DNA from: DASUPK01 sp963831605
GTDB lineage: Bacteria; Actinomycetota; Thermoleophilia; Solirubrobacterales; 70-9
NCBI GenBank assembly: GCA_963831605.1
Contig: CAWHQR010000003.1
Span: forward strand, 372,001-436,000
Length of the DNA: 64,000 nt
Reading direction: 5' to 3'
Part shown: piece after piece, positions 48,702 through 58,601 of the stretch
How the letters are laid out: every line of letters begins with the position of its first letter
Position numbering within the stretch: the stretch's first letter is position 1
Position numbers and translations under genes: made by a program
The notes under the pieces: generated by a model
Told to the model about the DNA's origin: nothing
The model's input: the letters and a program-made list of their open reading frames with translations, nothing else
Databases searched by the model: none

Positions 48702-49306
48702 CCCCTAGCCGTCATCCGGCGCCTGTCGTAGAAGAGCCGCTTGCTGACGGAGTACTGGCCCGGCGGCGGCACCGGCTCCGTCTGGAGCGGGCCGCCCGAG
48801 AACTTGTCCCAGGCGCGCAGGTGGGGGAGGGGGTCGGTGCGGCTGCCGCCGGCGAACCAGCGCCCCTTCCAGAGCTCGAAGTGGAGGTGGCAGACGCCGC
48901 TGTCTGTCCCGGTCATGCCGACCGAGCCGAGGCGCTGGCCCAAGTGCACCCGCTTGTCGGTGCCGACCCGGGAGCGGCCCTTCATGTGCCCATAGACGAA
49001 GTCGAAGCGCGACCCCGTTCCGCCGAGGACGACGTAGTTGCCGTAGCCGGTCGAGTATCCCGTCGACTTGATGACGCCGTCATGTGCGGCGACGATCGGG
49101 GTGCCGCAGTTGGCGATGATGTCCTGGCCGGTGTGGACCGAGCCATCGGCTCGCTTCACCCCGAAGCCGGTGACGTCGAGGTTGCCGTAGTTGTGCGGTC
49201 CCCGGAGCGGATAGAGATAGCGCTGGGTCGCCAAGGCTGGAGTGGCCATGATGGCCGCAAGCAGGGCGACCGCGAGCAGCGCGGGAATGAGTCGGCGACT
49301 GCGCAT
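48590..49306 (-). CDS. Secreted M23 peptidase, second gene of the riboswitch operon
   Basis: Signal peptide MRSRRLIPALLAVALLAAIM, then an M23 (LytM) domain: HTGQDIIANCGTPIVAAHDG (zinc His and Asp), YVVLGGTGSRFDFVYGHM and VCHLHFELWKGRWFAGG (HxH). It cleaves peptidoglycan cross-bridges. Clear tandem paralogue of the next entry. The frame has no stop until 48590, so the last 37 codons run antisense to guaA (YSHSMVPGGFEVRSS...), a tail that looks non-conserved. I use the ATG at 49306; a GTG at 49324 is possible. Confidence 0.85.
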   Translation of the reverse strand: MRSRRLIPALLAVALLAAIMATPALATQRYLYPLRGPHNYGNLDVTGFGVKRADGSVHTGQDIIANCGTPIVAAHDGVIKSTGYSTGYGNYVVLGGTGSRFDFVYGHMKGRSRVGTDKRVHLGQRLGSVGMTGTDSGVCHLHFELWKGRWFAGGSRTDPLPHLRAWDKFSGGPLQTEPVPPPGQYSVSKRLFYDRRRMTARGYSHSMVPGGFEVRSSVTRLTPRTSLMMRAETRSSRS

Positions 49307-49360
49307 GCCTGTCTCAGAACACACCGAGACCGCGGTTGTAGCACCTGACCCCGGCGGGTC

Positions 49361-49957
49361 TTACTTCGCGGCGAACCCTTGGTAGGTCTGCAGGTATGGC
49401 ATCGGGTTGACCGGATGGCCGCCCCGGTACCACTTGCCGAGCCAGAGCTCGAAGTGAAGGTGGCACGCGGTCGCGTCGCCGGTCTGACCGACGATCCCGA
49501 CTTGCTGCCCGGGCTGAACGATCTGGCCCTTGCTGACCATCGCGCGGGTCGCGAGATGCGCGTACATGTAGTCCTGGTGGAGCTTCTTGTTGCGGATCAC
49601 CACGTAGTTGCCGGCGAGGCTCTGGAAGCTCACGAACTTGACCTTCGCCCGGCTCACAGCCACCTCCGGGGTGCCGCAGGCGGCCATGATGTCCTGGCCC
49701 TGGTGGGTATGGCCCGTCCGCGCGGCACCGAAGCCGTCGCCGAATGTGTGCGGACCGGCGACCGGGAAGATCATCGATCCCGGAGCTGCGGGTGCGGTCG
49801 TCGTCGGGTCGGTTGTGGTGCCGGGAGCGCCGACGCCACCGCTCTGGGCGAAGGCGGTCTGGGAGCCCAGTACGGAGGTCGCCAGGATCGCGGCAGCGAT
49901 CAGGGCCACCCTGCGGGGCTTGCGTGAAACCTGCTTGTCGTTCGACACGCTTGGCAC
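49361..49957 (-). CDS. Secreted M23 peptidase under c-di-AMP riboswitch control
   Basis: 198 residues: signal peptide (RKPRRVALIAAAILATSVLGSQTAFA), a Thr/Pro/Ala linker (GTTTDPTTTAPAAPG) and an M23 domain with HTHQGQDIMAACGTPEVAV, QDYMYAHLATRAM and ACHLHFELWLGKWYRGG. All zinc ligands are present. The GTG start lies directly after an AGAGAGAG site and the 3' end of the riboswitch. The second M23 gene follows after 54 bp. Cell-wall hydrolases are the commonest targets of this riboswitch class in Actinobacteria. Confidence 0.9.
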   Translation of the reverse strand: MPSVSNDKQVSRKPRRVALIAAAILATSVLGSQTAFAQSGGVGAPGTTTDPTTTAPAAPGSMIFPVAGPHTFGDGFGAARTGHTHQGQDIMAACGTPEVAVSRAKVKFVSFQSLAGNYVVIRNKKLHQDYMYAHLATRAMVSKGQIVQPGQQVGIVGQTGDATACHLHFELWLGKWYRGGHPVNPMPYLQTYQGFAAK

Positions 49958-49962
49958 TCTCT

Positions 49963-50095
49963 CTGCGGCCTACGGAGTTAGCTGGCGGGCTCGCGCCGAG
50001 AGCGGCGCTACGAACCAGTTGGTTGCGATTCGCCCCTGGGGTGTGAACCCCTTTTGGGTCCTCCGTTCCCACCGGATTGACCGGCGGAACTTGGC
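49963..50095 (-). promoter_or_regulatory. c-di-AMP riboswitch (ydaO/yuaA class)
   Basis: The minus strand contains the class consensus in the right order: GGGAACGGAGGACCC followed by AAAAGGGGTTC (50042-50069), then GGGGCGAATCGC (50026-50037), a variable stem ACCAACTGGTTCG and GCGCCGCTCTCGGCGC, and the 3' block CAGCTAACTCCGTAGGC (49969-49985). These match the actinobacterial form known upstream of wall-hydrolase genes. It ends a few bases before the ribosome site of the M23 gene, so translation or transcription of the operon should fall when c-di-AMP is high (usual behaviour of the class). Confidence 0.88.
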
Positions 50096-50115
50096 CTTGC
50101 TGGCGCGGCAGGATA

Positions 50116-50150
50116 ACAAGAGGGCCGGGGGATGGCCCCGGCCCTCTTGT
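50116..50150. terminator. Long perfect hairpin, terminator of the osmoprotectant operon
   Basis: ACAAGAGGGCCGGGG (50116-50130) pairs perfectly with its complement at 50136-50150 around a five-base loop. It is 23 bp beyond the stop of the binding-protein gene on the minus strand, followed by TTATCC. It also separates that operon from the riboswitch transcript. Confidence 0.75.
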
Positions 50151-50172
50151 AACGGCGGTTACAAACCTCGGA

Positions 50173-51153
50173 CTACTGGATGTAGCCGTCCTCCTTCAGG
50201 TACTCCGTGGCCACCGCGGCCGGATCCTGCTTGTCGATGTCCACGCGGGCGTTCAGCTCCTGCATGACCGGGAGCGTCAGGCCCGTCTGGACCTTCTGGA
50301 TCGTCGCCGCGTAGTCGGGACCGGCCTTCTGAACCGTGGCCTGATCGGTCACGAAGATCACGTTCCCCGCGGGGAAGATCCCCTTGTCGTCCTTGAGCAG
50401 GACGTACTTGTCCGGGTTGGCGGAGAGCTGTGCGTCTGACGTGAACACGACCGACGCGTCCGCCTGGCCCTTGTCGAGCACCGTGTAGCGGAGCCCGATG
50501 TCGACCGGGTTGAACGACTTGAACTGCAGGCCGTAGACGTTCTGCAGTCCCACGAGGCAGTCCTGCCGCTCCCGGCACTCAGGAGAGCCGTAGAGGGACA
50601 GGTCCTGGGACTTGCCCTGCAGGTCGGAGATCGTGGTGACCCCGAGCTGATCGGCCTTCGACTTCAGCATCCCGAGGGCGTTCGAGTCAGCAAACGGCGT
50701 CGGCTCGAATGCCGTCTGGCCCTTGGCCTCGAGCTCCTGCTTCGCCTGGGTGAAGGCCTGCTGGGCGTCGGCGGGAACAGAGGTCTTCCCGAAGATCGAC
50801 TCGAGCAGAGTCGAGGTGTACTCCGGATAGCCGCTGATCTGACCGTCCTGGAGCGCCTTGTAGGCGATCGTCTCGGAGCCCAGGTTCAGGTTGGTCTTGA
50901 CGTCATAGCCCGCGGCCTGCAGCGCCTGGGCGTAGATGTTCCCGAGGATGTACTCCTCGGTGAAGTTCTTCGAACCCACGGTGAGCTGGATCCCCTTGTT
51001 CGCCGAGTTCGACTTGATCAGGTTGGCGGAGTTGTTCCCGCCTGTTCCGGTGTCGTTGTTGTCGTTGCCGCCCCCACAGGCAGCAACACCGAGAGCAAGC
51101 ACCAGCGCCGCAATCAGCGCGAAGCCCGCCCTCTTTCGCGAATGGCTCCTCAT
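50173..51153 (-). CDS. Osmoprotectant-binding lipoprotein (OpuAC/OsmF-like)
   Basis: 326 residues with lipobox VAACG (Cys about 25) and an OpuAC domain: IQLTVGSKNFTEEYILGNIYAQALQAAGY, LGSETIAYKALQDGQISGYPEYTSTLL, KGQADASVVFTSDAQL, DDKGIFPAGNVIFV. The VGSKNFTEEYILG start is typical of the glycine-betaine/choline/carnitine group. ATG at 51153 with an AGGAG site. It follows the two permease genes after 60 bp and completes the four-gene importer. Confidence 0.9.
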   Translation of the reverse strand: MRSHSRKRAGFALIAALVLALGVAACGGGNDNNDTGTGGNNSANLIKSNSANKGIQLTVGSKNFTEEYILGNIYAQALQAAGYDVKTNLNLGSETIAYKALQDGQISGYPEYTSTLLESIFGKTSVPADAQQAFTQAKQELEAKGQTAFEPTPFADSNALGMLKSKADQLGVTTISDLQGKSQDLSLYGSPECRERQDCLVGLQNVYGLQFKSFNPVDIGLRYTVLDKGQADASVVFTSDAQLSANPDKYVLLKDDKGIFPAGNVIFVTDQATVQKAGPDYAATIQKVQTGLTLPVMQELNARVDIDKQDPAAVATEYLKEDGYIQ

Positions 51154-51212
51154 CTCGTGACTTCTCCTCTCGTGGGCCGCCAGCGCGCCCCTGGGAAGTG
51201 GACCGGTTGATC

Positions 51213-51944
51213 CTATGCGGCCGCACTGGCGCGCGCGAGCTTCAGGCCGCGCGGCGTCAGCGCCCACTGAATGCCGGCGAGGACCAACTCGAGCGTCACG
51301 GTGAGCAGGGCGATCAGGATCGCCCCGGCGATCACGCCCGCGTCGCCGTAGACGTTCCGGCCGAGGATGTAGTCGCCGAGCGTGCTCACGCCCGCAAGCG
51401 AAGCCAGGGCGACGGTGGCGATGATGTTGACCGCTGCGGTGCGGACGCCGGCCATGATCGTCGGCACCGCCAGCGGCAGCTCCACCCTGAGGATGATCTG
51501 CAGGTCGTTCATCCCCATCCCGCGCGCGGCCTCCACGGCGTTCCGGTCCACCTGGCTGATTCCCACATATGTGTTGGTGAGGATCGGCGGGATGCCCAGA
51601 ATCGCGAAGGCGAAGGTGACGTTGATCAGGCCCACCCCGATGAATGCCGCGACGAAGGCGATCAGCGCGAGCTCGGGGAGCGCCCGCCCGGCGTTGCCGA
51701 GGGCGATCGCGAAGGTCTCACCCTTGCCGAGGTGACCGAGGATGAGCCCGGCCGGCAGGGCCACGACGAGAGCCGCCGCCAGTGCGAGAAAGGTCACCTT
51801 CATGTGCAGCCCGATCAGGTGCAGGGTCTGGTCGGGACCACCGACCAGCACGCCACCCGTGCGCGCCTCCTGCTGGTGGAGGATGAAGTTGATGGCGTCG
51901 CCGAAGGCGCTGAGTACCCCGAGGTGGAGGAAGGTCAGGCTCAC
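51213..51944 (-). CDS. Osmoprotectant ABC transporter permease 2
   Basis: About 243 residues with five to six membrane helices and the ATPase-contact loop EAARGMGMNDLQIILRVELPLAVPTIMAGVRTA (EAA motif). The lead LHLIGLHMKVTFLALAAALVVALPAGLILG and ALPELALIAFVAAFIG fit ProW/OpuCB-type permeases. GTG at 51944 overlaps the previous stop by GTGA; a longer frame to 51974 would lie inside that gene. It pairs with permease 1 to form the channel. Confidence 0.9.
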   Translation of the reverse strand: MSLTFLHLGVLSAFGDAINFILHQQEARTGGVLVGGPDQTLHLIGLHMKVTFLALAAALVVALPAGLILGHLGKGETFAIALGNAGRALPELALIAFVAAFIGVGLINVTFAFAILGIPPILTNTYVGISQVDRNAVEAARGMGMNDLQIILRVELPLAVPTIMAGVRTAAVNIIATVALASLAGVSTLGDYILGRNVYGDAGVIAGAILIALLTVTLELVLAGIQWALTPRGLKLARASAAA

Positions 51945-52662
51945 GTCGCGACCTGCCGAGAAGCGCGGCGCCACGGCGCCAGCTGCCGCTGCGCGAGGAG
52001 CAGGAGCGAATCGAAGACGAGCGCCATGACGATCATCAAGCCCCCGGCGATCAGGATGTTCGTCTTGAAGGTGATCTGCTGGTAGAGGGGGGAGCCGAGG
52101 GTGTTGACGTTGGCGAACACCATCAGGCTCGCGATCGCCACCGTGGAGACCGTCGCGATGCGGAGCCCCGCGATGATCTCCGGCAGGGCCAGGGGCAACT
52201 CGACGCGCCAGAGGAGCTGGCGGTTGGTCATCCCCATCCCGCGACCCGCGTCCTTGCTGTCAGGCGGGACGTTCGCCAGCCCCGCGACGGTGTTGCGGTA
52301 GATGATCTGCAGCGTGTAGACGGTGAGCACGATGATCGCCGTTGTCCAGCCCAGCCCGGTGATCGGCAGCAGGAGGAAGATGAACGCGAGCGACGGGATC
52401 GTGTAGAGGATTCCCGTCGTGCCCGTGAAGGCCGGGACGAGCCAGCCCCGGTTGTGCGAGATCAACGCCATGCTGAAGGCGAGAACGAATCCGATCACCA
52501 CCGCCACGACGACGAGCAGGAGATGGTTGAGCAGCGGGGTGGTGTAGCGGTGGAAGTTGTCTACGGCCCACCCGAAGCAAAAGGTCCCGTTGTCGGCCTG
52601 GCACGTCCCACCGTGGTGGTGGATGATCACCGCGCCCAGCGGCGGCCCTGTCCCGAGACCGG

Positions 52663-52666
<4 letters not shown>
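51941..52666 (-). CDS. Osmoprotectant ABC transporter permease 1
   Basis: 241 residues with an extracellular lead (IIHHHGGTCQADNGTFCFGWA), then six helices and the EAA-type loop DAGRGMGMTNRQLLWRVELPLALPEIIAGLRIA. The His run and two Cys in the N-terminal loop are unusual for the family. ATG overlaps the ATPase stop by ATGA. With its sister permease it makes a heterodimeric channel. Confidence 0.9.
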
Positions 52667-53832
<1,166 letters not shown>

Positions 53833-53921
53833 TGCGCGCGATCCTACCCAGCGGATCGCTGACGAAGCCCGCTAACCATGGCTATCATCCGCCGGCCGCG
53901 GATTGGTGCGCGGCTCTTTTT
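53833..53921. promoter_or_regulatory. Divergent promoter region between the osmoprotectant operon and rplM
   Basis: On the minus side TAGGAT stands 8 nt from the GTG at 53832. On the plus side TATCAT (53882-53887) may be the rplM -10 box, leaving a leader of about 28 nt that ends in CTTTTT before the ATG. No Shine-Dalgarno is evident for rplM. Confidence 0.5.
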
Positions 53922-54374
53922 ATGGCCACAGCGACAGCGATGAAGACCTACCAGGCGAATGCCCAGGACCGCACTCGGGACTGGTACGTCGTCGACGCCG
54001 ACGGCAAGACGCTCGGCCGGCTGGCGACCCAGATCGCGGACGTCCTCCGCGGGAAGCGCAAGCCGACCTATACGCCTCACGTCGACGTCGGCGACTTCGT
54101 CATCGTCGTCAACGCCGAGAAGATCGCGGTTACCGGCAAGAAGCGCGAGGACAAGCGCTACTGGCGGCACAGCGGCTACCCGGGCGGCATCCGCTCCCGG
54201 ACCCTCGGCGAGCTGCTCGAGCAGCGGCCCGAGGAGGTCATCCGGAAGGCCGTCAAGGGGATGATTCCCCGCAACCGGCTGGGCCGCCAGCAGCTCCGCA
54301 AGCTCAAGGTCTACGCAGGCCCCGAGCACCGCCATCAGGCGCAGCAGCCCAAGCCACTGGAGATCGAGACTTAG
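53922..54374 (+). CDS. rplM: 50S ribosomal protein uL13
   Basis: 150 residues: MKTYQANAQDRTRDWYVVDADGKTLGRLATQIADVLRGKRKPTYTPHVDVGDFVIVVNAEKI is typical uL13, as are KRYWRHSGYPGGIRSRTLGELLEQRPEEVIRKAVKGMIPRNRLG and KLKVYAGPEHRHQAQQPKPLEI (each block read in register). The start may be the ATG at 53922 or the internal one at 53940 (MKTYQ). rpsI begins directly after its stop. The pair is the usual late ribosomal operon. Confidence 0.96.
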   Translation: MATATAMKTYQANAQDRTRDWYVVDADGKTLGRLATQIADVLRGKRKPTYTPHVDVGDFVIVVNAEKIAVTGKKREDKRYWRHSGYPGGIRSRTLGELLEQRPEEVIRKAVKGMIPRNRLGRQQLRKLKVYAGPEHRHQAQQPKPLEIET

Positions 54375-55223
54375 ATGCAGGACGAAGAGCAGCCCAAGCC
54401 CGAGGAGAGCACTCCCGAGGAGCAGCAGGCCGACGAGCAGGCCGCTCCCGAGGAGCACCCGCCGGCGGAAGGCGGCACTCCGGAGAGCGGCGAAACCGAG
54501 TCCGAGGCGCCCCCCGCAGAGGAGGCTCTCGCCCAGGACGCCGCCACCGAAGACGACAGCCCGGCCGAGGAGGCCTCAGCTCCGGCCGAGGAGGCCTCAG
54601 CTCCGGCCGAGGAGGCTGCCGCTGAGCCCGCCAAAGCCGAGGGCAAGCCGAAGAAGGAAGAGGTCGTCCCCGGAGCCGAGCTCGACCCGATCGCGATCGA
54701 GCCGGAGCGCCGGCTGGACGCCGAGGAGCTCGCCCGTCAGGAGGCCGAAGAGGAGGAGCGCGCCCGCCGCGAGCGCGAGCTGATCGGCGAGGACGAGGAC
54801 GCTCCCCTTGCGACGCAGCCCGCCAAGCTCTCCGGTGACGCCAGCTACTCGGCGACCGGCAAGCGGAAGTCCTCCATCGCCCGGGTGATCATTCGCCCGG
54901 GGGACGGCACCATCCAGGTCAACAAGCGCACCCTCGAGGAGTACTTCCCGCGGGAGTACCTGCAGTCCGTCGCGAAGCAGCCCCTGGCCCAGAGCGGCTA
55001 CGAGGGCAACGTCGACGTGCGGGTCCGCGTGCACGGCGGCGGGATCTCGGGCCAGGCGGCCGCGGTTCGCCACGGGATCGCCCGTGCCCTCTGCGACGTT
55101 GACCCGGCTCTCCGCCCGGAGCTGAAGCGCCGGGGCATGCTGACCCGCGACGCTCGGGTCAAGGAGCGCCGCAAGGCGGGTCTCAAGAAGGCCCGCAAGA
55201 AGCCTCAGTTCTCGAAGCGCTGA
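54375..55223 (+). CDS. rpsI: 30S ribosomal protein uS9 with a 157-residue acidic N-terminal extension
   Basis: Residues 158-282 are a complete uS9: YSATGKRKSSIARVIIRPGDGTIQVNKRTLEEYF, VHGGGISGQAAAVRHGIARAL and the C-terminal RRKAGLKKARKKPQFSKR that contacts P-site tRNA. Residues 1-157 are low-complexity, rich in Glu, Pro and Ala, with a tandem SAPAEEA repeat, then a charged helix (RRLDAEELARQEAEEEERARRERE). Usual uS9 proteins have 130-170 residues. The ATG follows the rplM stop with no gap. The extension is translated in frame, with no alternative start near residue 150. Confidence 0.95.
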   Translation: MQDEEQPKPEESTPEEQQADEQAAPEEHPPAEGGTPESGETESEAPPAEEALAQDAATEDDSPAEEASAPAEEASAPAEEAAAEPAKAEGKPKKEEVVPGAELDPIAIEPERRLDAEELARQEAEEEERARRERELIGEDEDAPLATQPAKLSGDASYSATGKRKSSIARVIIRPGDGTIQVNKRTLEEYFPREYLQSVAKQPLAQSGYEGNVDVRVRVHGGGISGQAAAVRHGIARALCDVDPALRPELKRRGMLTRDARVKERRKAGLKKARKKPQFSKR

Positions 55224-55373
55224 GACGGCTGCAAACCGGCGCCTGCCTGCGTCCTCGGCCATCCGTCTCGCTCACTTAGGTGTCAACTAAGCTCGCTTGC
55301 GGGGGCGCGCGAGCGCCCGGGATGGCCTGCGTCCTTGGCAGGCTTGGTTTTCGCCGTCTCAGGGCGTCCGTAG
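55224..55373. other. Intergenic region rpsI-glmM
   Basis: 150 bp with a repeated CCTGCGTCCT sequence (about 55243 and 55327); the second copy forms a hairpin GCCTGC...GCAGGC. The TTAGGTGTCAACTAAG stretch (about 55276-55291) is an imperfect dyad. These may end rpsI transcription and start glmM, but no clear T-run is present. Confidence 0.35.
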
Positions 55374-56687
55374 ATGACACAGACCTCTCGCAAATATTTC
55401 GGGACCGATGGGGTCCGGGGACCCGTGGGCGAGTTGCTCACCCCCGATCTCGCCGTGCGCCTGGGCCGTGCCGCGGCGCTCCGGGATCCGTCTGAGCGAC
55501 CGCAGGTCCTGATCGTTCGTGACACCCGTGAGTCCGGCCCGATGCTCGAGGAGGCGCTGGCCGCCGGGGTCGCTGCGGGCGGAGGGGATGCGATGCTCGG
55601 CGGCGTCCTGCCGACGCCCGCCGCCTCAGTGCTGTCGCGGCGGCTGAGCTTCGACCTGGCGGCGGTGGTCTCCGCCTCCCACAACCCGTTCGCCGACAAC
55701 GGGATCAAGTTCTTCAACTCGCGCGGCACCAAGCTCGATGACGAGGCAGAGCTGGAGATCGAGAGCCTCATGGACGAGGAAACCGGGGAGCGCGTCGGGG
55801 GCGTCCGGTCGCTCGAGGGCGCCTTCGACGACTACATCAGGGAGCTGCGGACGGCGTTCAGATTCGACCTCTCCGGCTTGCGCGTGGCCCTCGACTGCGC
55901 GAACGGCGCCACGTTCCGCGCGGCTCCGGTGATCTTCCGGGCACTCGGCGCCGACCCGCTGCTGATGGGAACCGAGCCCGACGGGCGCAACATCAACGCC
56001 GAATGCGGCTCGACGCATCCGGAGGCCCTGATCGAGCTCGTTCGCTCGTCCGAGGCCGACATCGGCTTCGCCTACGACGGCGACGGCGATCGCATCGCCG
56101 CAGTGGACGGCAAGGGGCGGCTGCATGATGGCGACGACCTGATGGCCCTGATCGCCCTGGACCTCCAGAAGCGCGGCGAGCTCGAGGGTGGCGTGGCCGT
56201 GACGGTGATGACCAACTACGGGTTCATGAAAACGATGGAGAGGGCCGGCATCGAGGTCGTCCAGACCCAGGTGGGCGACCGCTACGTGATCGAGCAGCTG
56301 CTCGAGCGCGACTGGCGGCTCGGCGGCGAGCAGTCCGGCCACATCGTCTGGACGGACTTCACTCCGAGCGGCGACGGGATCGCAGCGTCGCTGCTCACCC
56401 TGCGCGCGCTCGGAGAGCGCCGGCTCGAGGACGTCGAGCCGTTCGAGCGCCTGCCGCAGAAGCTCGAGAACGTCCGGGTCTCAGATCGGGAGGCGATCAA
56501 GGACGCCGGCGCGCTCTGGGACGCCGTTGACGATGAGAACTCGAAGCTCGAGGGCCGTGGCCGCGTTCTGGTCCGGCCCTCCGGGACGGAGCCGCTTGTG
56601 CGTGTGATGGTCGAGGCGCCCGATGAGGCCGAATGCGAGGCGATCTGCAGCCGCCTGGTCGGCATCGTCAATCGGGTGCTCGCATAG
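55374..56687 (+). CDS. glmM: Phosphoglucosamine mutase
   Basis: 437 residues: KYFGTDGVRGPVGELLTPDLA at the start, phosphoserine loop VVSASHNPFADNGIKFF, metal loop YDGDGDRIAAVD, sugar loop GGEQSGHIVW and phosphate-binding VRPSGTEPLVRVMVEA. It converts glucosamine-6-phosphate to glucosamine-1-phosphate for UDP-GlcNAc. glmS, the preceding enzyme of the pathway, follows 22 bp downstream on the same strand. Confidence 0.96.
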   Translation: MTQTSRKYFGTDGVRGPVGELLTPDLAVRLGRAAALRDPSERPQVLIVRDTRESGPMLEEALAAGVAAGGGDAMLGGVLPTPAASVLSRRLSFDLAAVVSASHNPFADNGIKFFNSRGTKLDDEAELEIESLMDEETGERVGGVRSLEGAFDDYIRELRTAFRFDLSGLRVALDCANGATFRAAPVIFRALGADPLLMGTEPDGRNINAECGSTHPEALIELVRSSEADIGFAYDGDGDRIAAVDGKGRLHDGDDLMALIALDLQKRGELEGGVAVTVMTNYGFMKTMERAGIEVVQTQVGDRYVIEQLLERDWRLGGEQSGHIVWTDFTPSGDGIAASLLTLRALGERRLEDVEPFERLPQKLENVRVSDREAIKDAGALWDAVDDENSKLEGRGRVLVRPSGTEPLVRVMVEAPDEAECEAICSRLVGIVNRVLA

Positions 56688-56709
56688 CGACTACCCTGTT
56701 ACGCCTCTT

Positions 56710-58578
56710 ATGTGCGGCATCGTCGGATACGTGGGTGACCGACCGTGCCGGGACCTGCTGATCGCCGGATTGGAGAAGCTGGAGTACCGAGGCTATGACT
56801 CCGCCGGCATCTCGGTGCTCTCGGACGGCGAGATCGACAGCGTGCGCGCTGTCGGGAATCTGGCGAACCTGCGCGCGGCCGTCGAGGAGCAATCCTCGAA
56901 CGGCGACGGCGGCTCGATCGCGGTTGCCGCGAAGCCGGGGACGATCGGGCTCGGGCATACCCGCTGGGCCACGCACGGGCGGGTCACCGAGGAGAACGCC
57001 CACCCCCACGGCGACTGCGAGGACAAGATCCACATCGTCCTCAACGGGATCGTCGAGAACCACGCCGAGCTGCGGAAGGAGCTGAAGGCCGAGGGTCATG
57101 AGTTCACCTCGGAGACCGACGCCGAGATCGTCGCCCACCTGATCGAGCGCCACTACGACGGCGACCTGACGGAGGCGGTCCGGCGGGCGTTCGCCGATCT
57201 TCGCGGCCACTACGCGTTCGTCGCCATGCACAACGACCACGAGGACACGCTGGTCGCCGCGCGGAAGGAGTGCCCTCTGATCATCGGCCTCGGCGAGGAC
57301 GAGAACTTCATCGCCTCCGCGATTCCGGCCTTTCTGGCGCAGACCCGTCGGGCTCTCGGAATCAAGAACGACGAGATCGTCACCGTCCACAAGGGCGACG
57401 TCTCCGTCATGGATGCCGGTGGCAACGTGGTCGAGGGGCGGGAGCCGATCGAGGTCACCTGGGACGAGGATGCCGCCGAGAAGGGTGGCTACGACACCTT
57501 CATGCTCAAGGAGATCCACGAGCAGCCCGACGCCGTCGCCGAGACGATCACCGACCGGTTGCCGACGCTGGACGGGGTCGATCTCTCCGACGTCGATCTC
57601 GACGACGACTTCCTGAAGGGGATCGAGCGGATCGTGATCGTCGCCTGCGGGACCTCGTATCACTCCGGCCTGGTCGGCCGGTACGCGATCGAGCAATGGG
57701 CGCGCGTCCCGGTGGAGATGGATATCGCCTCCGAGTACCGCTACCGCGACCCGGTGCAGCGGCCCAACGACCTGGTCATCGGCATCACCCAGTCCGGTGA
57801 GACGGCGGACACGCTTGCCGCGATGCGGCTCGCGAAGGAGGGCGGCTCGAAGGTCCTCGCGATCTGCAACGTGATGGGCAGCCAGGCGACCCGGGACGCC
57901 GACGCGGTCCTCTTCACTCGCTCCGGGATCGAGATCAGCGTCGCCGCGACCAAGACGTTCGTCAGCCAGGTGGCCGCGATGTACCTGCTCGGCCTGCGAC
58001 TTGCGGAGCTGCGCGGGACGATCGAGCCGGAACGGCTCGCGGAGCTCGTCGCGGAGCTCAAGTCACTGCCCCACAAGATCCAGGAGACGATCACCTCCTG
58101 CGACGAGCAGGTGAAGGAGATCGCGCGGGCCGAGTACCAGCAGCGCTTCTTCATGTACATCGGCCGCCACATCGGTCTTTCGGTCTGTCTCGAGGGTGCC
58201 CTGAAGCTCAAGGAGATCTCCTACATCCCCGCCGACGCCTACGCCGCCGGCGAGATGAAGCACGGTCCGATCGCGCTGCTCGACGAGTCCACCCCCGTCG
58301 TCGCCGTCGCGACCGACAGCCCGATCGTCGAGAAGATGCTCTCCAACATGGAGGAGGTCCGTGCGCGCGGCGCCGACGTGATCGCCGTCGCCACCGAGGG
58401 CTCGGAGGGTGTGGAGGACGCCGCTGACCAGACGATCTTCGTCCCGCGCACCGACTGGATCGTTCAGCCGATCGTCGCGATCGTGCCGCTCCAGCTGCTC
58501 GCGTATTACATCGCGCGGGAGAACGGCCTCAACGTCGATCAGCCACGCAACCTCGCCAAGACGGTCACCGTCGAGTAG
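56710..58578 (+). CDS. glmS: Glutamine--fructose-6-phosphate aminotransferase
   Basis: 622 residues starting MCGIVGYVGDRPCRDLLIAGL, with the N-terminal nucleophile Cys after Met removal, GHTRWATHGRVTEENAHPH, the linker and two SIS domains (VIVACGTSYHSGLVGRYAIE; ITQSGETADTLAAMRLAK; GALKLKEISYIPADAYAAGEMKHGPIALLDE split over the second) and the C-terminal NVDQPRNLAKTVTVE. It makes glucosamine-6-phosphate. A TACCCT box lies 12 nt before the ATG. No glmS ribozyme is present. Confidence 0.97.
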   Translation: MCGIVGYVGDRPCRDLLIAGLEKLEYRGYDSAGISVLSDGEIDSVRAVGNLANLRAAVEEQSSNGDGGSIAVAAKPGTIGLGHTRWATHGRVTEENAHPHGDCEDKIHIVLNGIVENHAELRKELKAEGHEFTSETDAEIVAHLIERHYDGDLTEAVRRAFADLRGHYAFVAMHNDHEDTLVAARKECPLIIGLGEDENFIASAIPAFLAQTRRALGIKNDEIVTVHKGDVSVMDAGGNVVEGREPIEVTWDEDAAEKGGYDTFMLKEIHEQPDAVAETITDRLPTLDGVDLSDVDLDDDFLKGIERIVIVACGTSYHSGLVGRYAIEQWARVPVEMDIASEYRYRDPVQRPNDLVIGITQSGETADTLAAMRLAKEGGSKVLAICNVMGSQATRDADAVLFTRSGIEISVAATKTFVSQVAAMYLLGLRLAELRGTIEPERLAELVAELKSLPHKIQETITSCDEQVKEIARAEYQQRFFMYIGRHIGLSVCLEGALKLKEISYIPADAYAAGEMKHGPIALLDESTPVVAVATDSPIVEKMLSNMEEVRARGADVIAVATEGSEGVEDAADQTIFVPRTDWIVQPIVAIVPLQLLAYYIARENGLNVDQPRNLAKTVTVE

Positions 58579-58601
58579 CCACGCTAGGATTCCGCGTCCT
58601 C

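Noticed and set aside
56600..56720. glmS ribozyme before glmS
   Set aside because: The gap between glmM and glmS is only 22 bp and glmS looks leaderless, so there is no room for the ribozyme.
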